A stretch of DNA of 14,313 nucleotides from an uncultured Prevotella sp. (GTDB taxonomy: Bacteria; Bacteroidota; Bacteroidia; Bacteroidales; Bacteroidaceae): positions 1-14,313 of the forward strand of contig CALEKA010000095.1 of assembly GCA_937898715.1 (NCBI GenBank), given 5' to 3'. Under the pieces are notes generated by a model. That model was not told the origin of the DNA. It saw only the letters and a program-made list of their open reading frames with translations, and ran no database searches. Of the stretch, positions 1-5,953 are shown piece by piece. The translations under genes were made by a program, and so were the position numbers. Every line of letters starts with the position of its first letter. The stretch's first letter is position 1.

Positions 1-65
1 CAGCGTGCTATTAGGCGATAAAAGGTAAGGCAAAAAAAATAATCTGTATTATGTTTCAAAGCAAT

Positions 66-299
66 ATGGCAAAAAAAAGTGCAATCATTAGGAGAATTGA
101 TCTTCGCGCTACGATGAAGATGATGGCGAGAGGATCGGAAGTGAGTATCCCCAGAGGGGAGTTTACGCGGCAGGCGATTTTGCAGGCTGTGAAGGCGTTC
201 AATAAGGAGGCTGGGTGGCTGGAGTATTCGATGGAGTTTGACATGGATGCTGCGGGCAATCGGTTTTATCGGATTGAGCGGAAGTTGGAACGAGAATAA
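66..299 (+). CDS. Small protein of unknown function (77 aa)
   Basis: I chose the ATG at 66 (MAKKSAIIRR...); an in-frame ATG at 51 would add five residues, and neither has a clear ribosome site, as is usual in Bacteroidota. The protein is basic at its N-terminus, has a central 'VSIPRGEFTRQAILQAVKAFN' helix-like stretch, and ends in a patch (FDMDAAGNRFYRIERK) that looks like paired beta strands. This general layout, a short N-terminal strand, 'IPR' and then a helix and a strand pair, resembles small accessory proteins I associate with Bacteroidota mobile elements; that is a recollection of pattern, not a named family. It lies 13 bases upstream of the helix-turn-helix gene and is probably co-transcribed with it. 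No catalytic motif, signal peptide or membrane segment is visible. Function unknown. Confidence 0.6.
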   Translation: MAKKSAIIRRIDLRATMKMMARGSEVSIPRGEFTRQAILQAVKAFNKEAGWLEYSMEFDMDAAGNRFYRIERKLERE

Positions 300-312
300 T
301 AACCGCTTAAAG

Positions 313-657
313 ATGTGTGATATGAATAGGAAGATGTGCGATATGAATACGAATATTTCTCAGAGTGTGGTGAATGGGCTGAATGCTCAGGTGCAGACGT
401 TTATTCAGATTCCGAAGGAGCAGTGGGACGAGATTGTGAAGCTGCTTGAGGATGTGAAGAAGATGCTTGAGCCGAAGGATAGATGGCTTTCGAAGGCTGA
501 GGCTATTAAGGAGCTTGGCATTTCGGCTACGACGTGGTATGATTGGTGCCGAAGGTATGAGATCCCGTTTTCAAGGATTGGGCGCAAGGTGATGGTGAAG
601 CAGTCGGTGCTTGACGAGGTGAGGGAGCGCCGGGCTAAGGAGCGGGATTGGTATTGA
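313..657 (+). CDS. Helix-turn-helix DNA-binding protein (excisionase/MerR-like fold)
   Basis: Using the ATG at 313 gives 114 residues. Residues about 36-53 form an amphipathic, probably coiled helix (QWDEIVKLLEDVKKML). Residues 58-105 are a compact DNA-binding domain: WLSKAEAIKELGISATTWYDWCRRYEIPFSRIGRKVMVKQSVLDEV. This matches the 'sequence, HTH, wing with IGRK' pattern of excisionase-like HTH proteins common on Bacteroidota mobile elements. Four in-frame ATGs (313, 322, 334, 343) sit in an imperfect 21-base duplication, so the exact start is open. A longer reading from 238 overlaps the upstream gene and is unlikely. It could regulate the phage or act as a recombination directionality factor; there is no integrase in the window to support the latter. 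Confidence 0.8.
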   Translation: MCDMNRKMCDMNTNISQSVVNGLNAQVQTFIQIPKEQWDEIVKLLEDVKKMLEPKDRWLSKAEAIKELGISATTWYDWCRRYEIPFSRIGRKVMVKQSVLDEVRERRAKERDWY

Positions 658-660
658 TGA

Positions 661-700
661 GTTTTGAGTTTTGAGTTTTTGAGGTCATGAGGTCATGAGG
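661..700 (+). repeat. Short tandem repeats downstream of the HTH gene
   Basis: Directly after the HTH gene the sequence runs through about three TTTTGAG units and then two GGTCATGA units. The stretch is non-coding and T/G-rich. It could be slippage-generated filler or form part of a weak transcript end; there is no hairpin. Confidence 0.6.
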
Positions 701-793
701 TTATAAAGTTGCTTTTGGCTGACGCGAGAAGCTTGGTGCTTGGATCTTGTGACTTGTGACATGGTAAAGACAGGAAAAATTAAGGTTACGATT

Positions 794-1015
794 ATGAAGA
801 AGTGTGTCTCTATACTTAAATGGATCGGGCTTGGCGTTGGCTTGGCTTTGATGTTTGGCATTGCTGGGCAGAGTGACTATGAGGATGCTGTGATTCAGGA
901 GATGAAGAACAGTGGTGCTTACTATGAGCTTGAACGGGCTCATCCTACATGGAATGAGAAGCAGCTTGTGGAGGCTTATGAGGCTCAGCGTGATGGTAAG
1001 CAGATGGATGAGTGA
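794..1015 (+). CDS. Small single-pass membrane or exported protein (73 aa)
   Basis: The ATG at 794 gives MKKCVSILKWIGLGVGLALMFGIAG, a textbook signal-anchor: two lysines then about 17 hydrophobic residues. The remaining 48 residues are charged and helical (DYEDAVIQEMKNSGAYYELERAHPTWNEKQLVEAYEAQRDGKQ). A longer reading from 740 adds 18 residues that would spoil the N-terminal signal, so I rejected it. The protein would sit in the inner membrane with a short soluble tail, or be cleaved after the AGQ region. It belongs to no family I recognise. The tRNA-like region starts just downstream, and the stop codon is only five bases from a hairpin that overlaps the first tRNA-like RNA. Confidence 0.65.
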   Translation: MKKCVSILKWIGLGVGLALMFGIAGQSDYEDAVIQEMKNSGAYYELERAHPTWNEKQLVEAYEAQRDGKQMDE

Positions 1016-1038
1016 TGTGCTCTCATCTGAGATCTGAT

Positions 1039-1212
1039 GGAGAGGATCGCCGGCTAAATGGATAGGCCGGAGGTGAAAACTGGGCGCGTGCTGGATGGGC
1101 TTGGATTTATGTTTAACCCTCTTTGATTTTGAATTGATATGTTGGCCGTGAAGGACGCGCTTTTCGTTGCACTCGTAGGAACGAGTACGGGGTTCGATTC
1201 CCCGCCTCTCCT
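1039..1212 (+). ncRNA. tRNA-like structured RNA A with long central domain
   Basis: GGAGAGG (1039-1045) pairs perfectly with CCTCTCC (1205-1211). A D-arm follows: stem CCGGC/GCCGG (1050-1054 with 1066-1070) around the loop TAAATGGATAG, which has the GG and flanking A bases of a tRNA D-loop. The T-arm is a perfect 5-bp stem CGGGG/CCCCG (1188-1192 with 1200-1204) with loop TTCGATT. Just before it is a hairpin like a class II variable arm (ACTCGT, AGGA, ACGAGT; 1171-1186). Between D-arm and that hairpin lie about 100 bases with a stem GCGCGT/ACGCGC (1084-1089 with 1155-1160), extendable by two G-U pairs, and no ordinary anticodon arm that I can find. The acceptor-to-D linker is 4 bases (or 6 before a canonical 4-bp D-stem) instead of 2. 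CCA is not encoded. Not a standard tRNA; possible tRNA mimic or decayed split tRNA. Confidence 0.6.
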
Positions 1213-1223
1213 CTGCTGATCTT

Positions 1224-1378
1224 GGTAGGCATAGGTGGCTAAATGGATAGGCCGCATGGGCTTAATCGTCGGCTTGGCTCGCGTGTATGGTCTGTGATCC
1301 TGGATAGGCGCAGATGGTGGGCTTGGCTACTGACTTGAGGCTTTCGCACATTAGGAGGTTCGATTCCTCCGCCTACTG
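1224..1378 (+). ncRNA. tRNA-like structured RNA B, relative of RNA A
   Basis: GGTAGGC (1224-1230) pairs with GCCTACT (1371-1377), with one G-U at the end. The D-arm has stem GTGGC/GCCGC (1235-1239 with 1251-1255) and exactly the same 11-base loop TAAATGGATAG as RNA A, after a linker of the same length (AT plus two bases). The T-arm is GGAGG/CCTCC (1354-1358 with 1366-1370) and the same TTCGATT loop. All three stems differ in sequence from RNA A while keeping pairing, which is the mark of selected RNA structure. The roughly 98-base centre has a possible stem TCTGTG/CGCAGA (1291-1296 with 1309-1314) and two GGCTTGGCT copies (1271 and 1320), but no recognisable anticodon arm. It starts 11 bases after RNA A ends, so both may be cut from one transcript. 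Confidence 0.57.
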
Positions 1379-1388
1379 CCGAGAAGAA

Positions 1389-1432
1389 GATCTGAAGTGG
1401 TAGCACTTTTGATCTGAAGTGGTAGCACTTTT
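1389..1432 (+). repeat. Two perfect copies of a 22-bp tandem repeat (type 1)
   Basis: Copies at 1389-1410 and 1411-1432 are identical and begin GATCTGAAGTGG, ending in AGCACTTTT. Each contains AGTG-GTAG-CACT, a small dyad. The second copy overlaps the first TT of the next array by two bases, and both arrays have the same 22-bp period although their sequences differ. Confidence 0.9.
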
Positions 1433-1580
1433 GAAAAACGGATGCCCACTCGTTGAAAAACGGATGCCCACTCGTTGAAAAACGGATGCCCACTCGTTGG
1501 AAAACGGAAGCCCACCCGTTGAAAAACGGATGCCCACTCGTTGAAAAACGGATGCCCACTCGTTGAAAAACGGAAGCCCG
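1431..1580 (+). repeat. 22-bp tandem array (type 2), nearly seven copies
   Basis: Six full units begin at 1431, 1453, 1475, 1497, 1519 and 1541, plus a partial one at 1563-1580. The unit is TTGAAAAACG followed by GATGCCCACTCG; the fourth and last units carry GAAGCCC instead of GATGCCC. There are no unique spacers, so this is not a CRISPR array. The same kind of array, in the same orientation but with CGTATGCC, closes the window at 14235. From memory such arrays are common between Porphyromonas genes; I could not check this. It sits 23 bases before the replication gene. Confidence 0.93.
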
Positions 1581-1603
1581 ATTGATTATAACTCAAAAAG
1601 TGA

Positions 1604-2662
1604 ATGGATATGGATAGAAGACTTAGATCGAGAGATCGCCGCCGTGCTTGCACGTTTACGCAGGTGGCTGGTGAGAGAAACAGGGCTGAGGCTCTGAGGC
1701 TGAGGCGCGTGCATGGCGCTGAGGGCTATGGTGTGTATATGATGATCAAGGAGCGGATGGCTGAGGCTGACGATGGGAGGCTGAGGCTTGATGAGCTTGA
1801 CGTCTTGGCTTATGAGCTTGGCGTGGAGGCTGCTCTTGTATCGGACGTGGTGAGGGGCTTTGGGCTGTTTGCGGTGGATGAGGCTGAGGGTGTATTCTTC
1901 TCTGTCGAGATGGAGGAGGAGAGGCTCAGAAGGCTGAATGTGAGCCGTAAGCGGGCTGAGGCTGGAAGGCGTGGCATGGCTTCAAGATGGGGCAATGTGG
2001 CGCTTGGCGATGAGGCTATCGGTGCTGAGGCTTCAGGCGATGTGGAGATAGCTGAGAATGAGGGCGGAAAACAATTGGATAACAATTGCTTAACAAAGAA
2101 AGAAAGAGAAAAGGAAAAAGAAATGCTCTCCCCTGCACCCCTCTCTAAAGAAAAAGAAAAAGAAAAAGAAAGTTCCGGCAACGACGCCCGCGCCCGTGCA
2201 TGCGTACGTGAGGGCTCTGACTTGGGAGGTTCGGACGGTAGGCTCGTTCAGTCCCGGGGTGGCAGGCCGCGCGCGCGTGAGGGCGTGGTGGCTGATGTGG
2301 CTTACGAGGCTCGACTGATGGCGAAGGACGACCGTTGGACGAGGGTGGTGAGTGGTCACTGGGGCTTGACTGAGGATGGGCTGCGCAAGCGGCTTGATGA
2401 GTGGACGCTTTCTTGCGAGATGAACGGCCGGTATTGTCATCGCGACATGGTGGATGCTAAGACGCACTTCAACTCGTGGATGCGCATTCAAGTGGATAAG
2501 GACTTTATGAAACTTAAGACGAACAACTATGGAAGAAAAATTGGAACGCAACAACAGGGCGGAGCTTCGCCCTTCGGCTCGACAGAGCGAGAGGATAAGT
2601 ACAAGCACCGTCGGGGAGTGGCTGCGACTGCTCAGGCATGGGAGTACACCCTTGACTTTTAG
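1604..2662 (+). CDS. DUF4373-type (Lin1244/Lin1753-like) phage replication protein
   Basis: The 352-residue protein begins at ATG 1604 (a second ATG is at 1610). Residues about 15-110 carry the pattern of the Lin1244/Lin1753-like N-terminal domain: ARNRAEAL-like start, 'VHGAEGYGVYMMIKERM', 'LDVLAYELG', 'VVRGFGLF', 'GVFFSVEMEEERL'. Residues about 238-303 (KDDRWTRVVS...HFNSWMRIQVDK) match the C-terminal domain usually paired with it in Bacteroidota phages and elements. The linker between is a lysine/glutamate low-complexity stretch (165-190). Such proteins sit next to DnaC-like loaders and are thought to act in replication initiation, DnaD-like; that role is inference from family context. The last 45 residues overlap the next gene in another frame and look unlike a folded domain. 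Confidence 0.82.
   Translation: MDMDRRLRSRDRRRACTFTQVAGERNRAEALRLRRVHGAEGYGVYMMIKERMAEADDGRLRLDELDVLAYELGVEAALVSDVVRGFGLFAVDEAEGVFFSVEMEEERLRRLNVSRKRAEAGRRGMASRWGNVALGDEAIGAEASGDVEIAENEGGKQLDNNCLTKKEREKEKEMLSPAPLSKEKEKEKESSGNDARARACVREGSDLGGSDGRLVQSRGGRPRAREGVVADVAYEARLMAKDDRWTRVVSGHWGLTEDGLRKRLDEWTLSCEMNGRYCHRDMVDAKTHFNSWMRIQVDKDFMKLKTNNYGRKIGTQQQGGASPFGSTEREDKYKHRRGVAATAQAWEYTLDF
2095..2172 (+). repeat. Purine-only tracts inside the replication gene
   Basis: Two almost pure A/G runs, about 2095-2122 and 2147-2171, are separated by a pyrimidine-rich CTCTCCCCTGCACCCCTCTC stretch. The second is four AAAAAG-like hexamers encoding Lys-Glu repeats. A gain or loss of a hexamer keeps the frame; a single-base slip would break the protein between its two domains. 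Confidence 0.8.
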
Positions 2663-3290
2663 ACTGCCCGCGGGCTCTCAATCGGAGGAGCTGCTCTCTG
2701 TGGCTTATGGCGAACAGGTGAGGCAGACGGGACGGCAAGTGGTGGATAGCTTGGAGCTATCGAAATTGCTCCGTATGGTGAGCTTGGAGCTATCGGGGCT
2801 GCAGTCTGTAGAGCAGAGGCTTGGGCGCTTCGGCTTGCTGATGATGGGCGTGCCTGGTGATGGTAAGACGACGATGATCCGTGCGATTCAGATGGCGGCG
2901 AACTTGTGCTACTCTGCGGGGCTTTACTCTCAGCGTGAGCGCGACGAGGGGCTTGAGGGCTTGCAGATCGTGACGGCTCGCGATGTGGCTCAGGCTTGTA
3001 CGGATGCCTTTAGGCTTCAGCGGCTGAAGGAGCGTGCGGTATTGGCCGTCGACGATGTGGGCACGGAGCCTGCGGAGGTGATGCACTATGGCACTATGCT
3101 TCAGCCTATGGCGGAGCTCTTGGAGTATCGCTACTCTCGGAGGCTGTATACGATCCTTTCGACGAATCTCACGGGGCGGCAGCTCTCTGAGCAGTATGGC
3201 GAGAGGATGGTGGATAGGCTGAGGGAGATGTGCTTGCCGATGATCTTCCCCGAGCGATCGTACAGAAGGCGGAGGGAGGCTGAGGTATGA
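2529..3290 (+). CDS. DnaC-like AAA+ ATPase, probable helicase loader
   Basis: The 253-residue protein has a Walker A GVPGDGKT at 107-114, a Walker B VLAVDD at 171-176, a sensor-1-like 'LSTNL' at 210-214, and an arginine-rich 'GERMVDRLREM' at 224-234 in the position of the DnaC/DnaA box VII arginine finger. This is the DnaC/IstB-type ATPase layout and it lies beside a DUF4373-like protein, as expected for a phage helicase loader that brings the host replicative helicase to the origin. The ATG at 2529 lies 134 bases inside the previous gene. The next in-frame ATG (2775, residue 83) would keep the ATPase core but lose the 82-residue N-terminus, which in DnaC proteins holds the helicase-binding part, so I keep 2529. 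Confidence 0.85.
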   Translation: MEEKLERNNRAELRPSARQSERISTSTVGEWLRLLRHGSTPLTFRLPAGSQSEELLSVAYGEQVRQTGRQVVDSLELSKLLRMVSLELSGLQSVEQRLGRFGLLMMGVPGDGKTTMIRAIQMAANLCYSAGLYSQRERDEGLEGLQIVTARDVAQACTDAFRLQRLKERAVLAVDDVGTEPAEVMHYGTMLQPMAELLEYRYSRRLYTILSTNLTGRQLSEQYGERMVDRLREMCLPMIFPERSYRRRREAEV

Positions 3291-3949
3291 GGAAGCACTA
3301 TCTTGAGACGAGCACTCGGCTGGTACGAGTAGTGACTTGTGGCTGTAATGGCATGGCGAGGCGCTACAGGCTCACCGATGTGGGCGAGCTGTTGCTCCGA
3401 AGGCTGAGGGATGTGCCTAATGTGAGGCTTTGCGCGGTGTTCGGTGTAGGCTTATACGTGGTGAGCAAGTGGCGCAGGGAGCGTGGCTTGTACATATCGA
3501 GCATGGCTTACAGGCGGGTGCACTCTGAGGCTGCACTTAAGAATTGGCAAGATCTGAAGAAGGATCCTCGCTGTGTGGAGATGCTGAAGGCGCGCGGGCG
3601 CAATCTCAGTGCTTCAGGCTGTGCGGCGAGGAAGCGTGATGCAGCACGACTGCGAATGGGACTGCCGCAGGTCTCGAAGTTTCGGCTGAAGGCTGTGGAT
3701 GGCAAGATGAATAGATCTATGCGCAATGCTCGCTACTATCTGCGCTCTCATGGCTATATGACGGTGGATCGTGAGATCGACTTTGGACAGGTGGTGCGCT
3801 ACGATGATCGGACCGTTCGCTCCGAGGCTCTTGAGGCTCGCTATCAGAAGCGATTCGGGTGGAAGTTTCTGCCCGAGGGCGCTGATGAGGAATACGTGAA
3901 AGGGCGCGATGATAGCCCTTTGGAATATGGTTTTACGACAAAATACTAA
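3287..3949 (+). CDS. Unknown protein with an HTH-like segment (220 aa)
   Basis: The start overlaps the stop of the ATPase gene as ATGA (3287-3290), so the two are translationally coupled. The protein is basic, with no membrane segment. Residues about 46-66 (VRLCAVFGVGLYVVSKWRRER) fit a helix-turn-helix of the phage kind, where 'FGV...VSKWR' is the turn and recognition helix. The rest is rich in Arg and Tyr (for example NARYYLRSHGY). Its position directly after the helicase loader suggests a role in replication or its control, such as origin recognition. I do not recognise the family. Confidence 0.7.
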   Translation: MRKHYLETSTRLVRVVTCGCNGMARRYRLTDVGELLLRRLRDVPNVRLCAVFGVGLYVVSKWRRERGLYISSMAYRRVHSEAALKNWQDLKKDPRCVEMLKARGRNLSASGCAARKRDAARLRMGLPQVSKFRLKAVDGKMNRSMRNARYYLRSHGYMTVDREIDFGQVVRYDDRTVRSEALEARYQKRFGWKFLPEGADEEYVKGRDDSPLEYGFTTKY

Positions 3950-3954
3950 AAGAT

Positions 3955-4197
3955 ATGAAGGCAAGAATTGCTAAGAAGATCGTCCGCCCGCTGCTGGTGG
4001 GCCTCTACATTGACGATGAGAAGATGGCTCGAAAGGAAGCTTCCCGCTCGGCTTATTCGTGGCGATATAAGGTGGCGCTCATGATGATGAAGCATATGGG
4101 GCACAAAGGTGGCAAAGAAGACTGCCGACTGAGGATGGCTATGGACAAGATCTGCAGACGCGCGAGGAGAACTAAACCACAACTTGAAGAACTTTAA
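3955..4197 (+). CDS. Small basic protein of unknown function (80 aa)
   Basis: It begins five bases after the previous stop and ends 12 bases before the next start, so it is part of the same transcription unit. The sequence is strongly basic and helical (KARIAKKIVRPLL, SAYSWRYKVALMMMKHMGHKG, RLRMAMDKICRRARRTK) with no cysteine cluster or membrane span. The charge suggests nucleic-acid binding. Family unknown. Confidence 0.65.
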   Translation: MKARIAKKIVRPLLVGLYIDDEKMARKEASRSAYSWRYKVALMMMKHMGHKGGKEDCRLRMAMDKICRRARRTKPQLEEL

Positions 4198-4209
4198 ATC
4201 GGAGGCGCT

Positions 4210-5100
4210 ATGGACAACAGAAAAAGACCTTTGGCCTCGGATGGCAAGACGGTGATCAGCGCTCGCCATACGAGCATTACGAATACGGCTATCCCGATGA
4301 GCGTGCGCAAGGATTCGCTCCGACAGAAGGTGAGCGGCTGCATGCAGAAGGCGATGGTTACGAGCGCAGCAAAGCTCATCAAGCGCGACTATGCTTGCAT
4401 GACGAACGATAAGAGCGAAGAGGCTCTCATATTCTCGGCACTGTGGCATTCGTGCTACCTGCGCAAGGAGTTTGCTCACGACATGGTGCGCAGCGCCGTA
4501 GTAGAGATCCAGCTATCGCCCTTCTACCGCCAGCGGGTGAAGCAACGTGCCAACGAGGTGCTCCGCCGCTTGGCGCGGTGGGACTCGGAGAGCGCACGGC
4601 AGTTTGGGCGGAAGGCTGACGTGGCCGAGTTCTATGAGGAGATGGCTGAAGAGACTCGCCCTGTGATGCGCCGCATGTATGAGACGCTGAAGATGTGTAT
4701 TGCTCAAGTCCTGACGCGTGAGCTTTGCGGGCAGGGGAGCATGGTGCATGCTGGAGCGATCGCAGCGATGCTCACGGTGGAGTTCGTCTTCGAGAAGATT
4801 CGCCGAGATGTGAAGGAGGCTTACAACCTCTGCCCTACTACTTGGGTGCTCGGTGAGCTATCCGACGATGGACTGTATCAGAGCGTGAGCGAGCTAGTGA
4901 ACGAGATGGACCATGTGGTCTGCCCCAAGGATTGGCTCGGCACGAAGGTGACGCATGATCCCAACGTGAAGCAGGCGGCTCAGAACCTTATGCGCTACAT
5001 TGGATCGGACACGCAGATGACGGTGCTCATAGATGACTATTATGCTAAGATCAAAGAACGACAACAGAGACAGACCGACAATGACACAGAAGAAGAATGA
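4210..5100 (+). CDS. Unknown mostly helical protein (296 aa)
   Basis: The start is well fixed: GGAGG at 4201-4205 sits four bases before ATG 4210, one of the few good Shine-Dalgarno sites here. The protein is predicted from sequence to be largely alpha-helical with many Arg, Glu and Ala residues; the segment HSCYLRKEFAHDMVR and the later CAIAQVL-like helices have no motif I know. There is no signal peptide or clear membrane helix, although SMVHAGAIAAMLTVEFVFEK is moderately hydrophobic. It lies in the operon downstream of the replication genes, and its last 20 bases overlap the next gene. Function unknown. Confidence 0.7.
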   Translation: MDNRKRPLASDGKTVISARHTSITNTAIPMSVRKDSLRQKVSGCMQKAMVTSAAKLIKRDYACMTNDKSEEALIFSALWHSCYLRKEFAHDMVRSAVVEIQLSPFYRQRVKQRANEVLRRLARWDSESARQFGRKADVAEFYEEMAEETRPVMRRMYETLKMCIAQVLTRELCGQGSMVHAGAIAAMLTVEFVFEKIRRDVKEAYNLCPTTWVLGELSDDGLYQSVSELVNEMDHVVCPKDWLGTKVTHDPNVKQAAQNLMRYIGSDTQMTVLIDDYYAKIKERQQRQTDNDTEEE

Positions 5101-5416
5101 CTACACGACGGGCGTGAGCTACATGGCCACGGATCGTGACCGCTCGGTGCACGTGTTCCGGGTGGTGCCGAGGCGTAAGGTGTTCCAATGGCTTGCCGAC
5201 GAGAGGCTTGGCCGCCCGGAGACGGTGCTATGGAAGAGCTTATGGTATAAGCACCGCCCGCGATGGACGGATCTGCCGGTGAAGATCATAACAGACTTTA
5301 CGACGGATCCCTGGACGGACACGTTCCATCAGATGACGCAGGAGGAATACGATAGGGAAGTAAGAGAGTGGTACGATGTGCCGGTGAAAGACCGTGATTA
5401 TAATAGATTCGGATAA
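5081..5416 (+). CDS. Unknown small protein (111 aa)
   Basis: I chose ATG 5081 (MTQKKNDYTTG), which overlaps the preceding stop by 20 bases; an ATG at 5033 would overlap by 68. The protein is rich in aromatic and charged residues, with 'WLADERLGRPETVLWKSLWYKHRPRW' and an acidic end 'QEEYDREVREWYDVPVKDRDY'. There is no membrane segment and no recognisable motif. Coupling to the upstream gene suggests a shared role. Confidence 0.6.
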   Translation: MTQKKNDYTTGVSYMATDRDRSVHVFRVVPRRKVFQWLADERLGRPETVLWKSLWYKHRPRWTDLPVKIITDFTTDPWTDTFHQMTQEEYDREVREWYDVPVKDRDYNRFG

Positions 5417-5440
5417 CTCCTTAACTCCTACATAGACATT

Positions 5441-5740
5441 ATGCCCAAAAACCGCCGATACCGCCTCAACCTCAGCCTCCGCGAAGCTGACTACCTCATT
5501 GCTCGCCGAGTGGCCTCCGACTATGGCTTCGACTCTGCATGCCAACTGATGACTACGCTCCTGCGTATGTTCTGCCGCCATGTGCGCACAGCGGAGCGCT
5601 TAAGGGCTGAGGCTGAAGCTGAGGCTTACACCGATGAGGCCGACATAGAGGAAGCCTTCCAAGAATTCACGCGATGGCAACGAGAGCCCGACGGCACGGT
5701 GCCGAAGAACAGAAACCACCCCCGACGAGAATGCCGGTAA
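5441..5740 (+). CDS. Probable ribbon-helix-helix-like protein (99 aa)
   Basis: Residues about 6-46 read RYRLNLSLREADYLIARRVA, then SDYGFDSACQLMTTLLRMF: a short strand ending in 'LNLSL', a first helix, a 'DYGF' turn and a second helix, which is the layout of ribbon-helix-helix DNA-binding proteins. The C-terminal half is acidic with an Ala/Glu repeat (RLRAEAEAEAYTDEADIEEAF), then disordered. The same Ala-Glu segment contains two copies of the GCTGAGGCT motif. Likely a small transcriptional regulator, but this rests on pattern alone. Confidence 0.6.
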   Translation: MPKNRRYRLNLSLREADYLIARRVASDYGFDSACQLMTTLLRMFCRHVRTAERLRAEAEAEAYTDEADIEEAFQEFTRWQREPDGTVPKNRNHPRRECR

Positions 5741-5953
5741 AGGTGTGGCGGACACACTCATAGCGGAGAGACGCAGAAGCGCGCAGCAAGCAGACAGCCG
5801 GTACGCAGTGGCGTATCACAGACGCTCAATGCAGATATTGTTTCGTTACTTCATTCAGATGTTGCTATTTTGCGCTTGCTGTGCCCTGCGCGCTCTCCGC
5901 TTCTCTTATAAAATCATTCATTCATTTTATTATACATTTAACACTACACAATC

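Noticed and set aside
1039..1212. tmRNA, including a frame reading GENWARAGWAWIYV after the D-arm
   Set aside because: Half the usual length, a full D-stem, no G-U at the third acceptor pair that alanine charging needs, no pseudoknots that I can find, and no -ALAA tag ending.
1039..1378. Ordinary tRNAs carrying group I introns
   Set aside because: Inserts of about 100 bases are too short, and no anticodon stem can be formed by joining the flanks.
1431..1580. CRISPR array
   Set aside because: Units are contiguous with no unique spacers and no cas genes are near.
1239..1653. Minus-strand ORFs with a GIRFSTSGHPFFNEWASVFQ-type repeat
   Set aside because: They are translations of the 22-bp array; because 22 is not a multiple of three, the peptide repeats every 22 residues in all frames.
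2077..2087. GGATAACAATT, identical to part of the lac operator
   Set aside because: Lies within a coding linker; no lac context; chance match in an AT-rich stretch.
1810..2608. Minus-strand ORFs opposite the replication gene (Ser/Phe-rich)
   Set aside because: Low-complexity shadows of the Lys/Glu-coding purine tracts.
5841..5872. Possible promoter TTTC, 21 bases, TATTTTG before the DUF4494 gene
   Set aside because: -7 box has only one base between TA and TTTG and the -33 box is imperfect; too weak beside the two perfect promoters.
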